In this document: in pieces, positions 22,006-27,588 of the stretch | How positions within the stretch are numbered: position 1 is the first letter of the stretch | Layout: the number at the start of each line of letters is the position of its first letter | IMG/VR virus record: IMGVR_UViG_3300004369_000103 | Coordinates: 1 to 28,960 of that record | DNA: 28,960 nt | Reading direction: 5' to 3' (one strand) | DNA from: a virus | Made by a program: the position numbers and the translations under genes | The notes under the pieces: model-generated | Databases searched by the model: none | What the model was told of the DNA's origin: nothing | Seen by the model: only the letters and a program-made list of their open reading frames with translations

Positions 22006-22700
22006 GATGGTTCAAATTGTTGGTGTTCGGGGAATTTTCCCACCAAAGGTACGACAGGGTACTTTTGTGGTTTCGCTGCGAAGCTGTGATAGTTGTGGAG
22101 GTTCTCGTCGCTCTTGTAGTCGAGGATGAGTGGGGTCGCGTTGGCGATGCGGCAAACCGTTTGGATGCGTTTCATCCTGGTGTGGTAGTCGGCGTCTATG
22201 TTCTTCTCCTTGCGGTGGTTGTAAAGGCACCCGTATCGGCGGTAGGCCAGTTCGACGTGGCGGCGGTGGGTCATGCGTCCGACGTTGGAGAGGCCACCCC
22301 TGAACGCGCGGGTCTCGCCTGATTTCCATTCGACCAGGTAGAAGTCCGAGTGCGCTAGGTAGGTCTCTCCCTTGTTGATTTTCTCGACGACGCGTTCGAC
22401 CCAGCTTTCCTCGAGGATGTTGTCGCTGGCGTACTCCATGAACCATTCCCAGTCGGGGTTCTTTCGGATGTGCTTGGCGGCGGCTTCGAATTTGGTGCCT
22501 AGGGGGTTGTTGTCGACGCGGACGGTGTCGTATCCGTACTCGCGTGCGAGCTCCTCATCGCCGTCGTTGCTCACGGCGACGGTGACGAAACTGTCGAAGC
22601 CGTGTTCTTGAAATTGGCCACGGACGCGTTCAAGGGCAGTCCATGCGATGCGTTGCTGGTTGCGGCGTCGGTAGCTGGTGGCGTGGATGGCGATTCTCAT
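21591..22700 (-). CDS. Glycosyltransferase-like protein (GT-A type) with long overlapping tail
   Basis: The 369-residue frame starts at the ATG at 22700 (ATGA overlap with the tail terminator gene). Residues 1-225 resemble a small GT-A/GT2-like enzyme: MRIAIHATSYRRR at the first strand, VAVSNDGDEELAREYGYDTV (41-60) as the nucleotide-binding part, WFMEYASDN (86-94) with an acidic D-N site like DxD, and GGLSNVGRMTHRRHVE (135-150). Residues 232-369 lie wholly or mostly over the major tail gene in another frame and are Ser/Pro/Ala/Thr/Lys-rich without predicted fold. The tail may be unselected read-through. Placement inside the tail operon suggests sugar addition to virion proteins, which is inference. 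Confidence 0.6.
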   Translation of the reverse strand: MRIAIHATSYRRRNQQRIAWTALERVRGQFQEHGFDSFVTVAVSNDGDEELAREYGYDTVRVDNNPLGTKFEAAAKHIRKNPDWEWFMEYASDNILEESWVERVVEKINKGETYLAHSDFYLVEWKSGETRAFRGGLSNVGRMTHRRHVELAYRRYGCLYNHRKEKNIDADYHTRMKRIQTVCRIANATPLILDYKSDENLHNYHSFAAKPQKYPVVPLVGKFPEHQQFEPSWQQQEKSEVTPSASGSTPQEEAPSQEAPTVTPAQKETPSHSSHAPQAEPSQAPASSSKRRRKTTTARAKSSQAASPGASAPKASSSTDSQQASQEPMTSSTFGTTKPKSASDGAQASQETPSTTATPTSPATKKALD

Positions 22701-23077
22701 TCTCTTTCGAAGTGTATGTCGTAGCGCTGTGTCACGCTGAAGAAGTCGGTTGCGGTGAAGATGTCGGTTGCTTGGTTCACGAACCTGCCAAAAAGGACGG
22801 GGCCGATGGTCTGCCATCCGTCGAGCTGGGCGCGAACCAGAACGGCGGCGTCCCATGCTGACTTGGGGTTGGTGTGGATGACGGTCACTTCGACGGTGTG
22901 GACCTCCTGCGTGCTCTCGGCGTCGTGGGTGTCAATTGGGTCTGTGCCTGTCAGCTGGACCACGATTGCTGGGACGGTGCTCTGCTGCAAACGGTACAGC
23001 GGGTAGATGTCTCCTGGGTCCACGATGGCTGTGAGTCCTGCGCTGTCTTGGAGGCGGTCGATGACGTAATTTATCAT
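22697..23077 (-). CDS. Tail terminator/completion protein (DUF3168-like)
   Basis: The 126-residue protein has a helix start (MINYVIDRLQDSAGLTAIV), then IYPLYRLQQSTVPAIVVQL, a strand segment with VTVIHTNPKSAWDAAVLVRA, and QRYDIHFERE at the end. This is the alpha/beta pattern of DUF3168/gpU-type proteins that cap the tail tube. Position after the gp10-like protein and before the tube protein agrees. Both ends overlap neighbours by ATGA-type joins. Confidence 0.78.
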   Translation of the reverse strand: MINYVIDRLQDSAGLTAIVDPGDIYPLYRLQQSTVPAIVVQLTGTDPIDTHDAESTQEVHTVEVTVIHTNPKSAWDAAVLVRAQLDGWQTIGPVLFGRFVNQATDIFTATDFFSVTQRYDIHFERE

Positions 23078-23736
23078 TTCAGTCCGTGCTTTTTCGCTTC
23101 TTGTTCGATGCGGTTTTTCGCGTGTGTCGTGAAGGTACGGTAGACGGGCGCTCCGTCCGATGCCACGGCTCTGTCAAAGTAGGAGCCGTGCTCGATTCCT
23201 GGGTGGGCTATCATCTTGATGGGGTGCAGACCTTTGGGTCCTGAAACCAGGAAGTAGCGACCGCTGGTGGCACTGATTTGTGTGCTTGTGCTGCGTCCTT
23301 GCGAGTCGACGTCTTTGATGCGGTTTCTTCCTGACTGGGCCTCGCGGGTTCGGCGGCCTGCGCGACGATTTCCTGCCTTGGTTCCCATGGTGACCAGGTG
23401 GTTGATTTTGAACCAGTTGGTCTCGGTCTTGGAGCTGTAGAACTCGCGCTCTCTCGTAGTGGGGATGGCTCTGTCGGCAAATTGCACCACGACGTATGGT
23501 CGCAGCTTCTTTGCGTATTTGCCTGTCACCGTTTGGACGGTGGTGCGCTTGAGCGACTTGGTGTTGAGTTCGGATTTGGCCAGGGAGTAGACGCGGTCCT
23601 TGATGGGCTTCATGGCATCCTTCTGTGCCTTGATGATGGCTCGTTTGCCTGTTGCGTAGTTCAGGCGCTTGAGTGCTTTCTGAAGCATGCGCTCTGATGC
23701 CCTGTCTAGGTCGACGTCTATTTTGATTTTGCTCAT
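23074..23736 (-). CDS. HK97 gp10-like head-tail connector protein
   Basis: The 220-residue product starts at the ATG at 23736, overlapping the previous stop by ATGA. It has basic helices early (RMLQKALKRLNYATGKRAI) and ends with ISATSGRYFLVSGPKGLHPI plus a PVYRTFTTHAKNRIEQEAKK helix, as in HK97 gp10 family neck proteins. A central Arg-rich stretch (RRAGRRTREAQSGRNR) is longer than usual. Its place between the head-tail joining protein and tail terminator is the standard one. Confidence 0.8.
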   Translation of the reverse strand: MSKIKIDVDLDRASERMLQKALKRLNYATGKRAIIKAQKDAMKPIKDRVYSLAKSELNTKSLKRTTVQTVTGKYAKKLRPYVVVQFADRAIPTTREREFYSSKTETNWFKINHLVTMGTKAGNRRAGRRTREAQSGRNRIKDVDSQGRSTSTQISATSGRYFLVSGPKGLHPIKMIAHPGIEHGSYFDRAVASDGAPVYRTFTTHAKNRIEQEAKKHGLK

Positions 23737-24056
23737 TCGTGATTGTCTCTTTCCTCGGTTATGAGCTGGAGTCCCTCCTGCCTGCCTAGTTCCTTCACGC
23801 CTGTGATGTAGTAGTAGCTGCCCTTCGCGCTGATGCGGTGGGTCGTGTCTATGTCGTTGCGCCAGCGGATGGTCCAAACGGTGCGGTTCACGTTGACTTG
23901 TTGCTGGAGCTCGTTGACGGTGACGCTGGTTCTGTCCTGTTTCGAAGCCCAAACGGTCGCCATGGTCGCCCATTGCACGCGTGGGTGGTTCCAATCGTCG
24001 CGGCTGGTTTGCTGCTCCTGGATGATGATGCGGCGGTCTAGTTGTCCTGCGTTCAT
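23733..24056 (-). CDS. Head-tail joining (stopper) protein
   Basis: The 107-residue protein begins MNAGQLDRRIIIQEQQTS and contains VQWATMATVWASKQDRTS and YYYITGVKELGRQEGLQLI. These are the main features of the Phage_H_T_join (gp16/SPP1-like) family, which closes the head after packaging. It is coupled to both neighbours by ATGA-type overlaps. Confidence 0.85.
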   Translation of the reverse strand: MNAGQLDRRIIIQEQQTSRDDWNHPRVQWATMATVWASKQDRTSVTVNELQQQVNVNRTVWTIRWRNDIDTTHRISAKGSYYYITGVKELGRQEGLQLITEERDNHE

Positions 24057-24619
24057 TCGACTCGGTGTGGGTTGCAGAGCGCCAGAACGGTGAAGGGCAC
24101 TTCGCGTGGGGTGGCTCCAATGGTCACGGCGGTGCGGTTGTCGTAGAAGTGGCTCACCAAAATTCGGACGGCCTGTTTGAGTGGTCCTGGAATGTCGACG
24201 GGTTTGTATCCGAATTTGCCCGTAATGCGGACGCGGTGGTATTCCTCGTCGTGCAGGTCTGGTGGGTTGTCAAACTTGATGCGGGCCTTGGTGCTGTCGG
24301 TGTCCACGAAGTATTTGGCCGAGGCGAGGCTGCTCCATGTCCCGCTGTAGTTGGTTGCTTTGTAATCCACGGCGGTGATGGTGACGGGGCCAACGGGGAG
24401 GCGGTAGGCGTAGAAGCTGTCCAGGTAGGCGTAGTAGTCGACTTGCGGTAGCTTCGTGTTGCAGTGGTCCTCCACCCAGCTGCATGCCACCTCTCGTAGC
24501 GCCTCTATCAGGTCGTCGTCTGCGGTGGTGTCGACTCGCAGGAATTCGCGCAGGTCGGCTGTGGTCACCACCAGTGTTCGGTCTGGGGAGCTGGTCTCCT
24601 TGATTGTTGCGTGTGCCAT
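24053..24619 (-). CDS. Head-tail connector, gp6/gp15-like adaptor
   Basis: The 188-residue protein has VTTADLREFLRVDTTADDDL and IEALREVACSWVEDHCNTKL, the helical start of gp6-type adaptors that bind the portal. A strand-rich insert (VDYYAYLDSFYAYRLPVGPV) and ISGKFGY-like ITGKFGYKP precede the last helix, PLKQAVRILVSHFYDNRTAV. It is the first gene of the tail operon. A TATTTTTG element at 24631-24624 sits four bases before the ATG, which suggests a leaderless transcript, but no clear -33 box was seen. Confidence 0.85.
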   Translation of the reverse strand: MAHATIKETSSPDRTLVVTTADLREFLRVDTTADDDLIEALREVACSWVEDHCNTKLPQVDYYAYLDSFYAYRLPVGPVTITAVDYKATNYSGTWSSLASAKYFVDTDSTKARIKFDNPPDLHDEEYHRVRITGKFGYKPVDIPGPLKQAVRILVSHFYDNRTAVTIGATPREVPFTVLALCNPHRVE

Positions 24620-24623
24620 GCTT

Positions 24624-24631
24624 CAAAAATA
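24624..24631 (-). promoter_or_regulatory. Possible -7 element (TATTTTTG) before the tail operon
   Basis: This is a perfect TAnnTTTG match on the minus strand with four bases to the ATG at 24619, the same geometry as the plus-strand leaderless promoters. No TTG is found about 20 nt upstream, so it is a weak or activator-dependent promoter at best. Confidence 0.4.
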
Positions 24632-24648
24632 GTCCACTTTTTTCCTGT

Positions 24649-24714
24649 TTTTTTTTCGGTTTTCCCTTGACTTTTGGGGTTTTCTATGTATCTTAGTGTC
24701 ATGAAACAAACAAA
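24649..24714 (+). repeat. Promoter-start repeat, copy 1
   Basis: A unit of about 65 bp (T-run, TCGG, TTTCCCTTGACTTTT, TTTTCTATGTATCTTAG, then ATGAAACAAACAA) is repeated before the second plus-strand gene with only a few changes. The repeat covers the promoter and the first codons, so a duplication of a whole gene cassette is likely. Confidence 0.85.
24667..24696 (+). promoter_or_regulatory. Plus-strand promoter 1 (TTG-N19-TATCTTAG)
   Basis: TTG at 24667-24669 and TATCTTAG at 24689-24696 are 19 nt apart. The ATG at 24701 follows after only TGTC, so transcription should begin at or next to the start codon. The 60-bp surroundings are repeated almost exactly before the second gene. Confidence 0.78.
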
Positions 24715-24934
24715 CACACCCCTCGCTCCTGCTCTCGCCATCATCGCTGATGCCGTTGCAAAACTCCAAACCCTGGAAGCCAACCTCGAAGAGGTCATCT
24801 GGTCTGATGATACGGACATCTGTGATGCCCACGTGGCGCTCAAGCAGCGCAACGCGATTAAGCGTTCTGAACTCATCGAGTCCTTGCAGGAACTCGTCGC
24901 CAAGCACGAAGCGTCTGATTTCCTTCACTTGTAA
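24701..24934 (+). CDS. Small helical protein 1, leaderless, opposite strand (77 aa)
   Basis: The product begins MKQTNTPLAPALAIIADAVA and continues with a charged coiled coil (KRSELIESLQELVAKHEAS). The ATG at 24701 is chosen because the promoter ends four bases before it; frames opening upstream would put the promoter inside the gene. It resembles the next gene in its first residues (MKQT) and in an RNAI...ELIE segment, so the two are probably paralogues. With its neighbour it is transcribed against the rest of the genome, which suggests independent, probably early, expression. No family is recognised. Confidence 0.72.
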   Translation: MKQTNTPLAPALAIIADAVAKLQTLEANLEEVIWSDDTDICDAHVALKQRNAIKRSELIESLQELVAKHEASDFLHL

Positions 24935-24998
24935 TTTTTTCGGTTTTTCCCTTGACTTTTTGTGTTTTCTATGTATCTTAGTGTCATGAAACAAACAA
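24935..24998 (+). repeat. Promoter-start repeat, copy 2
   Basis: This is the second copy of the unit at 24649-24714. It differs by single bases in the spacer (TTTTTGTG for TTTTGGGG) and ends at the shared ATGAAACAAACAA. Confidence 0.85.
24952..24981 (+). promoter_or_regulatory. Plus-strand promoter 2 (TTG-N19-TATCTTAG)
   Basis: TTG at 24952-24954 and TATCTTAG at 24974-24981 are 19 nt apart, followed by TGTC and the ATG at 24986. It is a near copy of promoter 1, including the preceding T-run and TCGG. Confidence 0.78.
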
Positions 24999-25162
24999 GC
25001 ACACTCCTCCGCAAGGAAGCCCGCCTCGAAGCCCAGCACGCTGAAGCCCTCCGCAAGTTGCAAGGCTCAACCACCGCCTTCCAGGTTCGTCTCTACAACC
25101 GTCGCGCCGTCGACCTCATGATGGAACTGATTGAGGTTCGCGCTCTCATTCGCTCTTTGTAA
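24986..25162 (+). CDS. Small helical protein 2, leaderless, opposite strand (58 aa)
   Basis: The product begins MKQTSTLLRKEARLEAQHAE, then FQVRLYNRRAVDLMMELIEV, and is predicted as two basic helices. Comparison with the first protein aligns LYNRRAV..MMELIE with LKQRNAI.RSELIE, so they are likely diverged copies. The ATG at 24986 follows promoter 2 by four bases. It may be a small DNA- or protein-binding inhibitor, but nothing in the sequence proves this. Confidence 0.7.
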   Translation: MKQTSTLLRKEARLEAQHAEALRKLQGSTTAFQVRLYNRRAVDLMMELIEVRALIRSL

Positions 25163-25176
25163 CCCTTCTGATTTTC

Positions 25177-25240
25177 AAGGGGGCGCAGTTGGTGCGTACG
25201 CCTTCGGGCGGCAGTCGTGTTCGAGTCCCGACCCCCCTTC
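25177..25240 (+). other. tRNA-like remnant or structured RNA
   Basis: AAGGGGG at 25177-25183 can pair with CCCCCTT at 25233-25239. Between them are CGCAGTTGGTGCG (a D-arm-like hairpin with GG), GCCTTCGGGCGGC (an anticodon-like hairpin containing TTCGGGC), and GTTCGAGTCCC (a typical T-loop). The element is only about 62 nt and lacks a full anticodon stem and variable loop, so it is not a working canonical tRNA. It lies after the last plus-strand stop and before the terminator. Confidence 0.4.
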
Positions 25241-25298
25241 AACCGCACGCGTTGCCGACCGTGTGTTTGTTTCCTTGTTTCCTTGTCGGCAGCAAAAA

Positions 25299-25330
25299 GG
25301 GGACCCGCGTTTGGGTCCCCTTCCTCTTTT
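25299..25330. terminator. Bidirectional terminator between capsid gene and plus-strand genes
   Basis: A perfect 8-bp stem (GGGGACCC with GGGTCCCC, loop GCGTTT) spans 25299-25320. On the plus strand TTCCTCTTTT follows; on the minus strand the hairpin is followed by five T (25298-25294). It can stop the capsid transcript coming from the right and the small-gene transcript coming from the left. Confidence 0.85.
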
Positions 25331-25352
25331 AACCTGTTATCATCTACGAACC

Positions 25353-27257
25353 TTACGCTGATGCGAGGTCTCCACAAATGCTGAAGGCGCCAGGTTGGCG
25401 GACTGCGACGTCGTAGAAACGGTTGCAGTGCAGCTTCACCTGACCCGTGCTTGCGGCGGTGTATGGGTCCACCAGGATGTCGATTCCCGAGAAGTAGGCA
25501 ATGATGAGGCCTTGGCGGAAGTTGCCGAAGATTTGCTGGCCGACCGTTCCTGCGGTCTCGTCGGCGACGTGCTTGGTGGCGTAGAAGTTGTAGCCGTTGA
25601 GGCGTCCTCCTTCGACCAATGCTGAAACCGATTGCACAAGGGCGAGGCTTTTGGCCAGTCGGTACGCTGTGGGGCTGCAAACGTAGACCGAACCGTTGAG
25701 CGCTCCGCCTGCCGCGAGGACTGCTGCCTCTTGTGCGATGGCTACGGTCGCTGCGTAGGTTGTGTCGCCTGCGCCTGACGTTGATTGGTCATCGACGTTG
25801 CCGTCGGCGAGAATCTCGGCAAATCCTTTCAGGTCGATGTGCTCGGTGAGTGCTGCGCGGATGTCGGCTGCAATGACCTGGTCGACTTGCTGGCCTCCTT
25901 GGATGAGGAGTTGCTTGGAGTACGTCGTGCTCGCCGTTGCGCGCGTTGGGTTGAGGTTGACCTCGTCCATCTCGATGCTGGCTCCCGCTTCGGTTGAAAT
26001 TTCACCCTTGTTGGTTGCCAAGGCTGGGGAACTGATGCGTGGGAACTTCAGGTTTCCTGTTGCTTGGATGGTCGTCGCTCCGAGGCTCTCGATGAATGAT
26101 GGCTCGCGGAGTGCGGCGATTGCTCCTGGGACGTCGGTGCCCACGAAGCCAGTACCATCGGCGGCGGTGCCTCCTGCCTTTGCTCCGTCAGCGGTGAAGT
26201 TGTCCTCCGCTGAACGGAAGAATGCCATTTGCGGGATGGCGACGCTGCCCGTTGGGGAGAGTCCCATGTGGCGCATTTCGCGGTGTGCCTCCGTCGTCCA
26301 TTCTGCTTCGGCTCCTTCGAGGGGCTGGTTGCGGCGGGCCTGGTCAAGGGCGCGGCTCAAAGAGAAGCGGTGGTTGATGCTCGCAATCTCTTTCATCTCG
26401 CTGGTGCCGCTGATGCCCGTGTAGGCTTGGCGGGCGACCATCTCTTGTTCGCGCGTCTTGTGCTTAATCTTGACGTCGGTCTGCTGGATGAGCTCGTCCA
26501 AACGGTCGGCGCGTTCTTGCTCGGCCTCGGTCATTGCGCGGCCTTCCTGGTCGGCACGCTGACCAAGCTCTACGAATTCCTCGTAGTAGGCTGCGCGTTG
26601 CCCTTTCAAATCGTTGATGTTCATTTTGGGGTTGGGTTTGGCTACAAATGTAGGGGATTTCTGTTGGGGTGTTTCACGCTCCTCTGGGGTCTCTGGCTCG
26701 GGGATTTCCTCGAGCACCGCCTCCTCGATTTTGGCCGAGAAGGCGTCGCGTGCCTGGACGGTCGTCGTGGGGTAGGCGGGGTATGTCACGACGGAGGCAT
26801 CGAACAGCTGTTTCACTTTGGTCACCGTTCGCAGGTTCTGCTCGGCGTCTACTTCGTCCTCTGCAATCGTGAAGGCGAAGCTCATGCTGTTGATGTCGCC
26901 GCGCTTGACCGCTGCGTAGACGTCTCGGCTCTGTTGGGTGTCGTTCAGTTCGGCTCGTGTCCACAGCCCTCCTTCGCGGACCTCGAGCTTGAGTGTTCCG
27001 TTGCTGGTGCGGGCCATCGGCATGCCTTTGTGGTTGAGCAGGTATCGGACGTCGTCGTCTAGACGGTCGTCGAACGCGCCGCGGGCGATGCGCTCTTTGA
27101 AGAATCCGAGGTCTGTCACCGTGTCGAAGTTGGCGGCGTATCCTTCGAGGACCATTTTGCCATCCTCGCTTGCTGCGCGCAGTTCCATGGTGCGCGTCTC
27201 CACCTCGGCTCCGTATTTGTCGCGGAGTTCAGTGGCTGTGAGTGGTGTGCTTTCCAT
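25353..27257 (-). CDS. Fused HK97-type prohead protease and major capsid protein (634 aa)
   Basis: Residues 22-175 are a U35-type prohead protease: EGYAANFDTVTD, LLNHKGMPMARTSNGTLKL (with H76), RDVYAAVKRGDINSMSFAF (with S124) and ASVVTYPAYPTTTVQAR. After a Glu/Pro-rich linker (180-211), residues 212-290 form the scaffold-like delta domain (MNINDLKGQRAAYYEEFVEL and a coiled coil). The HK97 capsid fold fills the rest, with SIMDEV-like SIEMDEVNLNPTRATA and a final QPGAFSICGDLASA. Fusion of the two functions occurs in some phages. An internal ATG at 26624 (residue 212) would give capsid alone. TACATTTG lies four bases before the first ATG. Confidence 0.93.
   Translation of the reverse strand: MESTPLTATELRDKYGAEVETRTMELRAASEDGKMVLEGYAANFDTVTDLGFFKERIARGAFDDRLDDDVRYLLNHKGMPMARTSNGTLKLEVREGGLWTRAELNDTQQSRDVYAAVKRGDINSMSFAFTIAEDEVDAEQNLRTVTKVKQLFDASVVTYPAYPTTTVQARDAFSAKIEEAVLEEIPEPETPEERETPQQKSPTFVAKPNPKMNINDLKGQRAAYYEEFVELGQRADQEGRAMTEAEQERADRLDELIQQTDVKIKHKTREQEMVARQAYTGISGTSEMKEIASINHRFSLSRALDQARRNQPLEGAEAEWTTEAHREMRHMGLSPTGSVAIPQMAFFRSAEDNFTADGAKAGGTAADGTGFVGTDVPGAIAALREPSFIESLGATTIQATGNLKFPRISSPALATNKGEISTEAGASIEMDEVNLNPTRATASTTYSKQLLIQGGQQVDQVIAADIRAALTEHIDLKGFAEILADGNVDDQSTSGAGDTTYAATVAIAQEAAVLAAGGALNGSVYVCSPTAYRLAKSLALVQSVSALVEGGRLNGYNFYATKHVADETAGTVGQQIFGNFRQGLIIAYFSGIDILVDPYTAASTGQVKLHCNRFYDVAVRQPGAFSICGDLASA
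26622..26652 (-). promoter_or_regulatory. Possible internal promoter element and start for the capsid domain
   Basis: On the minus strand TACATTTG (26652-26645), a TAnnTTTG match, is followed by an A/C-rich stretch (AGCCAAACCCAACCCCAAA) and an in-frame ATG at 26624, exactly at the protease/scaffold boundary. The same TACATTTG occurs before the whole gene. No -33 TTG was seen, so promoter activity is uncertain. Confidence 0.4.
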
Positions 27258-27261
27258 GGTT

Positions 27262-27269
27262 CAAATGTA
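27262..27269 (-). promoter_or_regulatory. Possible -7 element (TACATTTG) before the protease-capsid gene
   Basis: This TAnnTTTG match stands four bases (AACC) before the ATG at 27257, the same distance as in the plus-strand leaderless promoters. A -33 box is not evident. Confidence 0.4.
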
Positions 27270-27282
27270 CGGCGGTCCTTTT

Positions 27283-27588
27283 TTATCCTTCGGAGTCGAT
27301 TTCTCTGACCTTGGCAGCCGCCCACCGTTTGGCGGCGAGTCCTCCCCAGAGCAGGTAGCTGATGGTCCCGCAGGCGGTTTTGTCTTTCGGGTCGTAGTAG
27401 GTTTCGGCTCTCTGGAGGTAGGCGTGCATCCGCTTGACGCGGGCCTTGGAAAGTGGGCGGCGTCCGACCAGGATGCGCGCGGTCTCCTTTCCGACGGCTG
27501 TAGCGCATTTGCCTCCTTGCCTCTGATTGAGCATCTGCCCTGTCTTGGCGTTGTTGCTCATGGCTTGTGGGTAATCACTGAACGCCAT
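27283..27588 (-). CDS. Conserved small phage protein (TISYLLWGG motif), unknown function
   Basis: The 101-residue protein contains QMLNQRQGGKCATAVGKETA, then ARVKRMHAYLQRAETYYDP and GTISYLLWGGLAAKRWAAAK. This pattern (KCAT.VGK, RAE.YYDP, GTISYLLWGG..A..W) recurs in small proteins encoded near structural genes of Bacteroidota phages as far as I recall; no function is known to me. The ATG at 27588 overlaps the portal stop region by 14 nt, and the capsid gene follows after 25 nt. It could help head assembly or simply travel with the block. Confidence 0.72.
   Translation of the reverse strand: MAFSDYPQAMSNNAKTGQMLNQRQGGKCATAVGKETARILVGRRPLSKARVKRMHAYLQRAETYYDPKDKTACGTISYLLWGGLAAKRWAAAKVREIDSEG

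Noticed and set aside
25177-25240. Functional tRNA gene
   Set aside because: It is about 62 nt long, without a complete anticodon stem or variable loop and without CCA; kept only as a tRNA-like element.
26229-27062. Long plus-strand open frame (277 aa) opposite the protease-capsid gene
   Set aside because: It is antisense to a clearly identified gene, has no recognisable domain, and long antisense frames are expected in GC-rich coding DNA.
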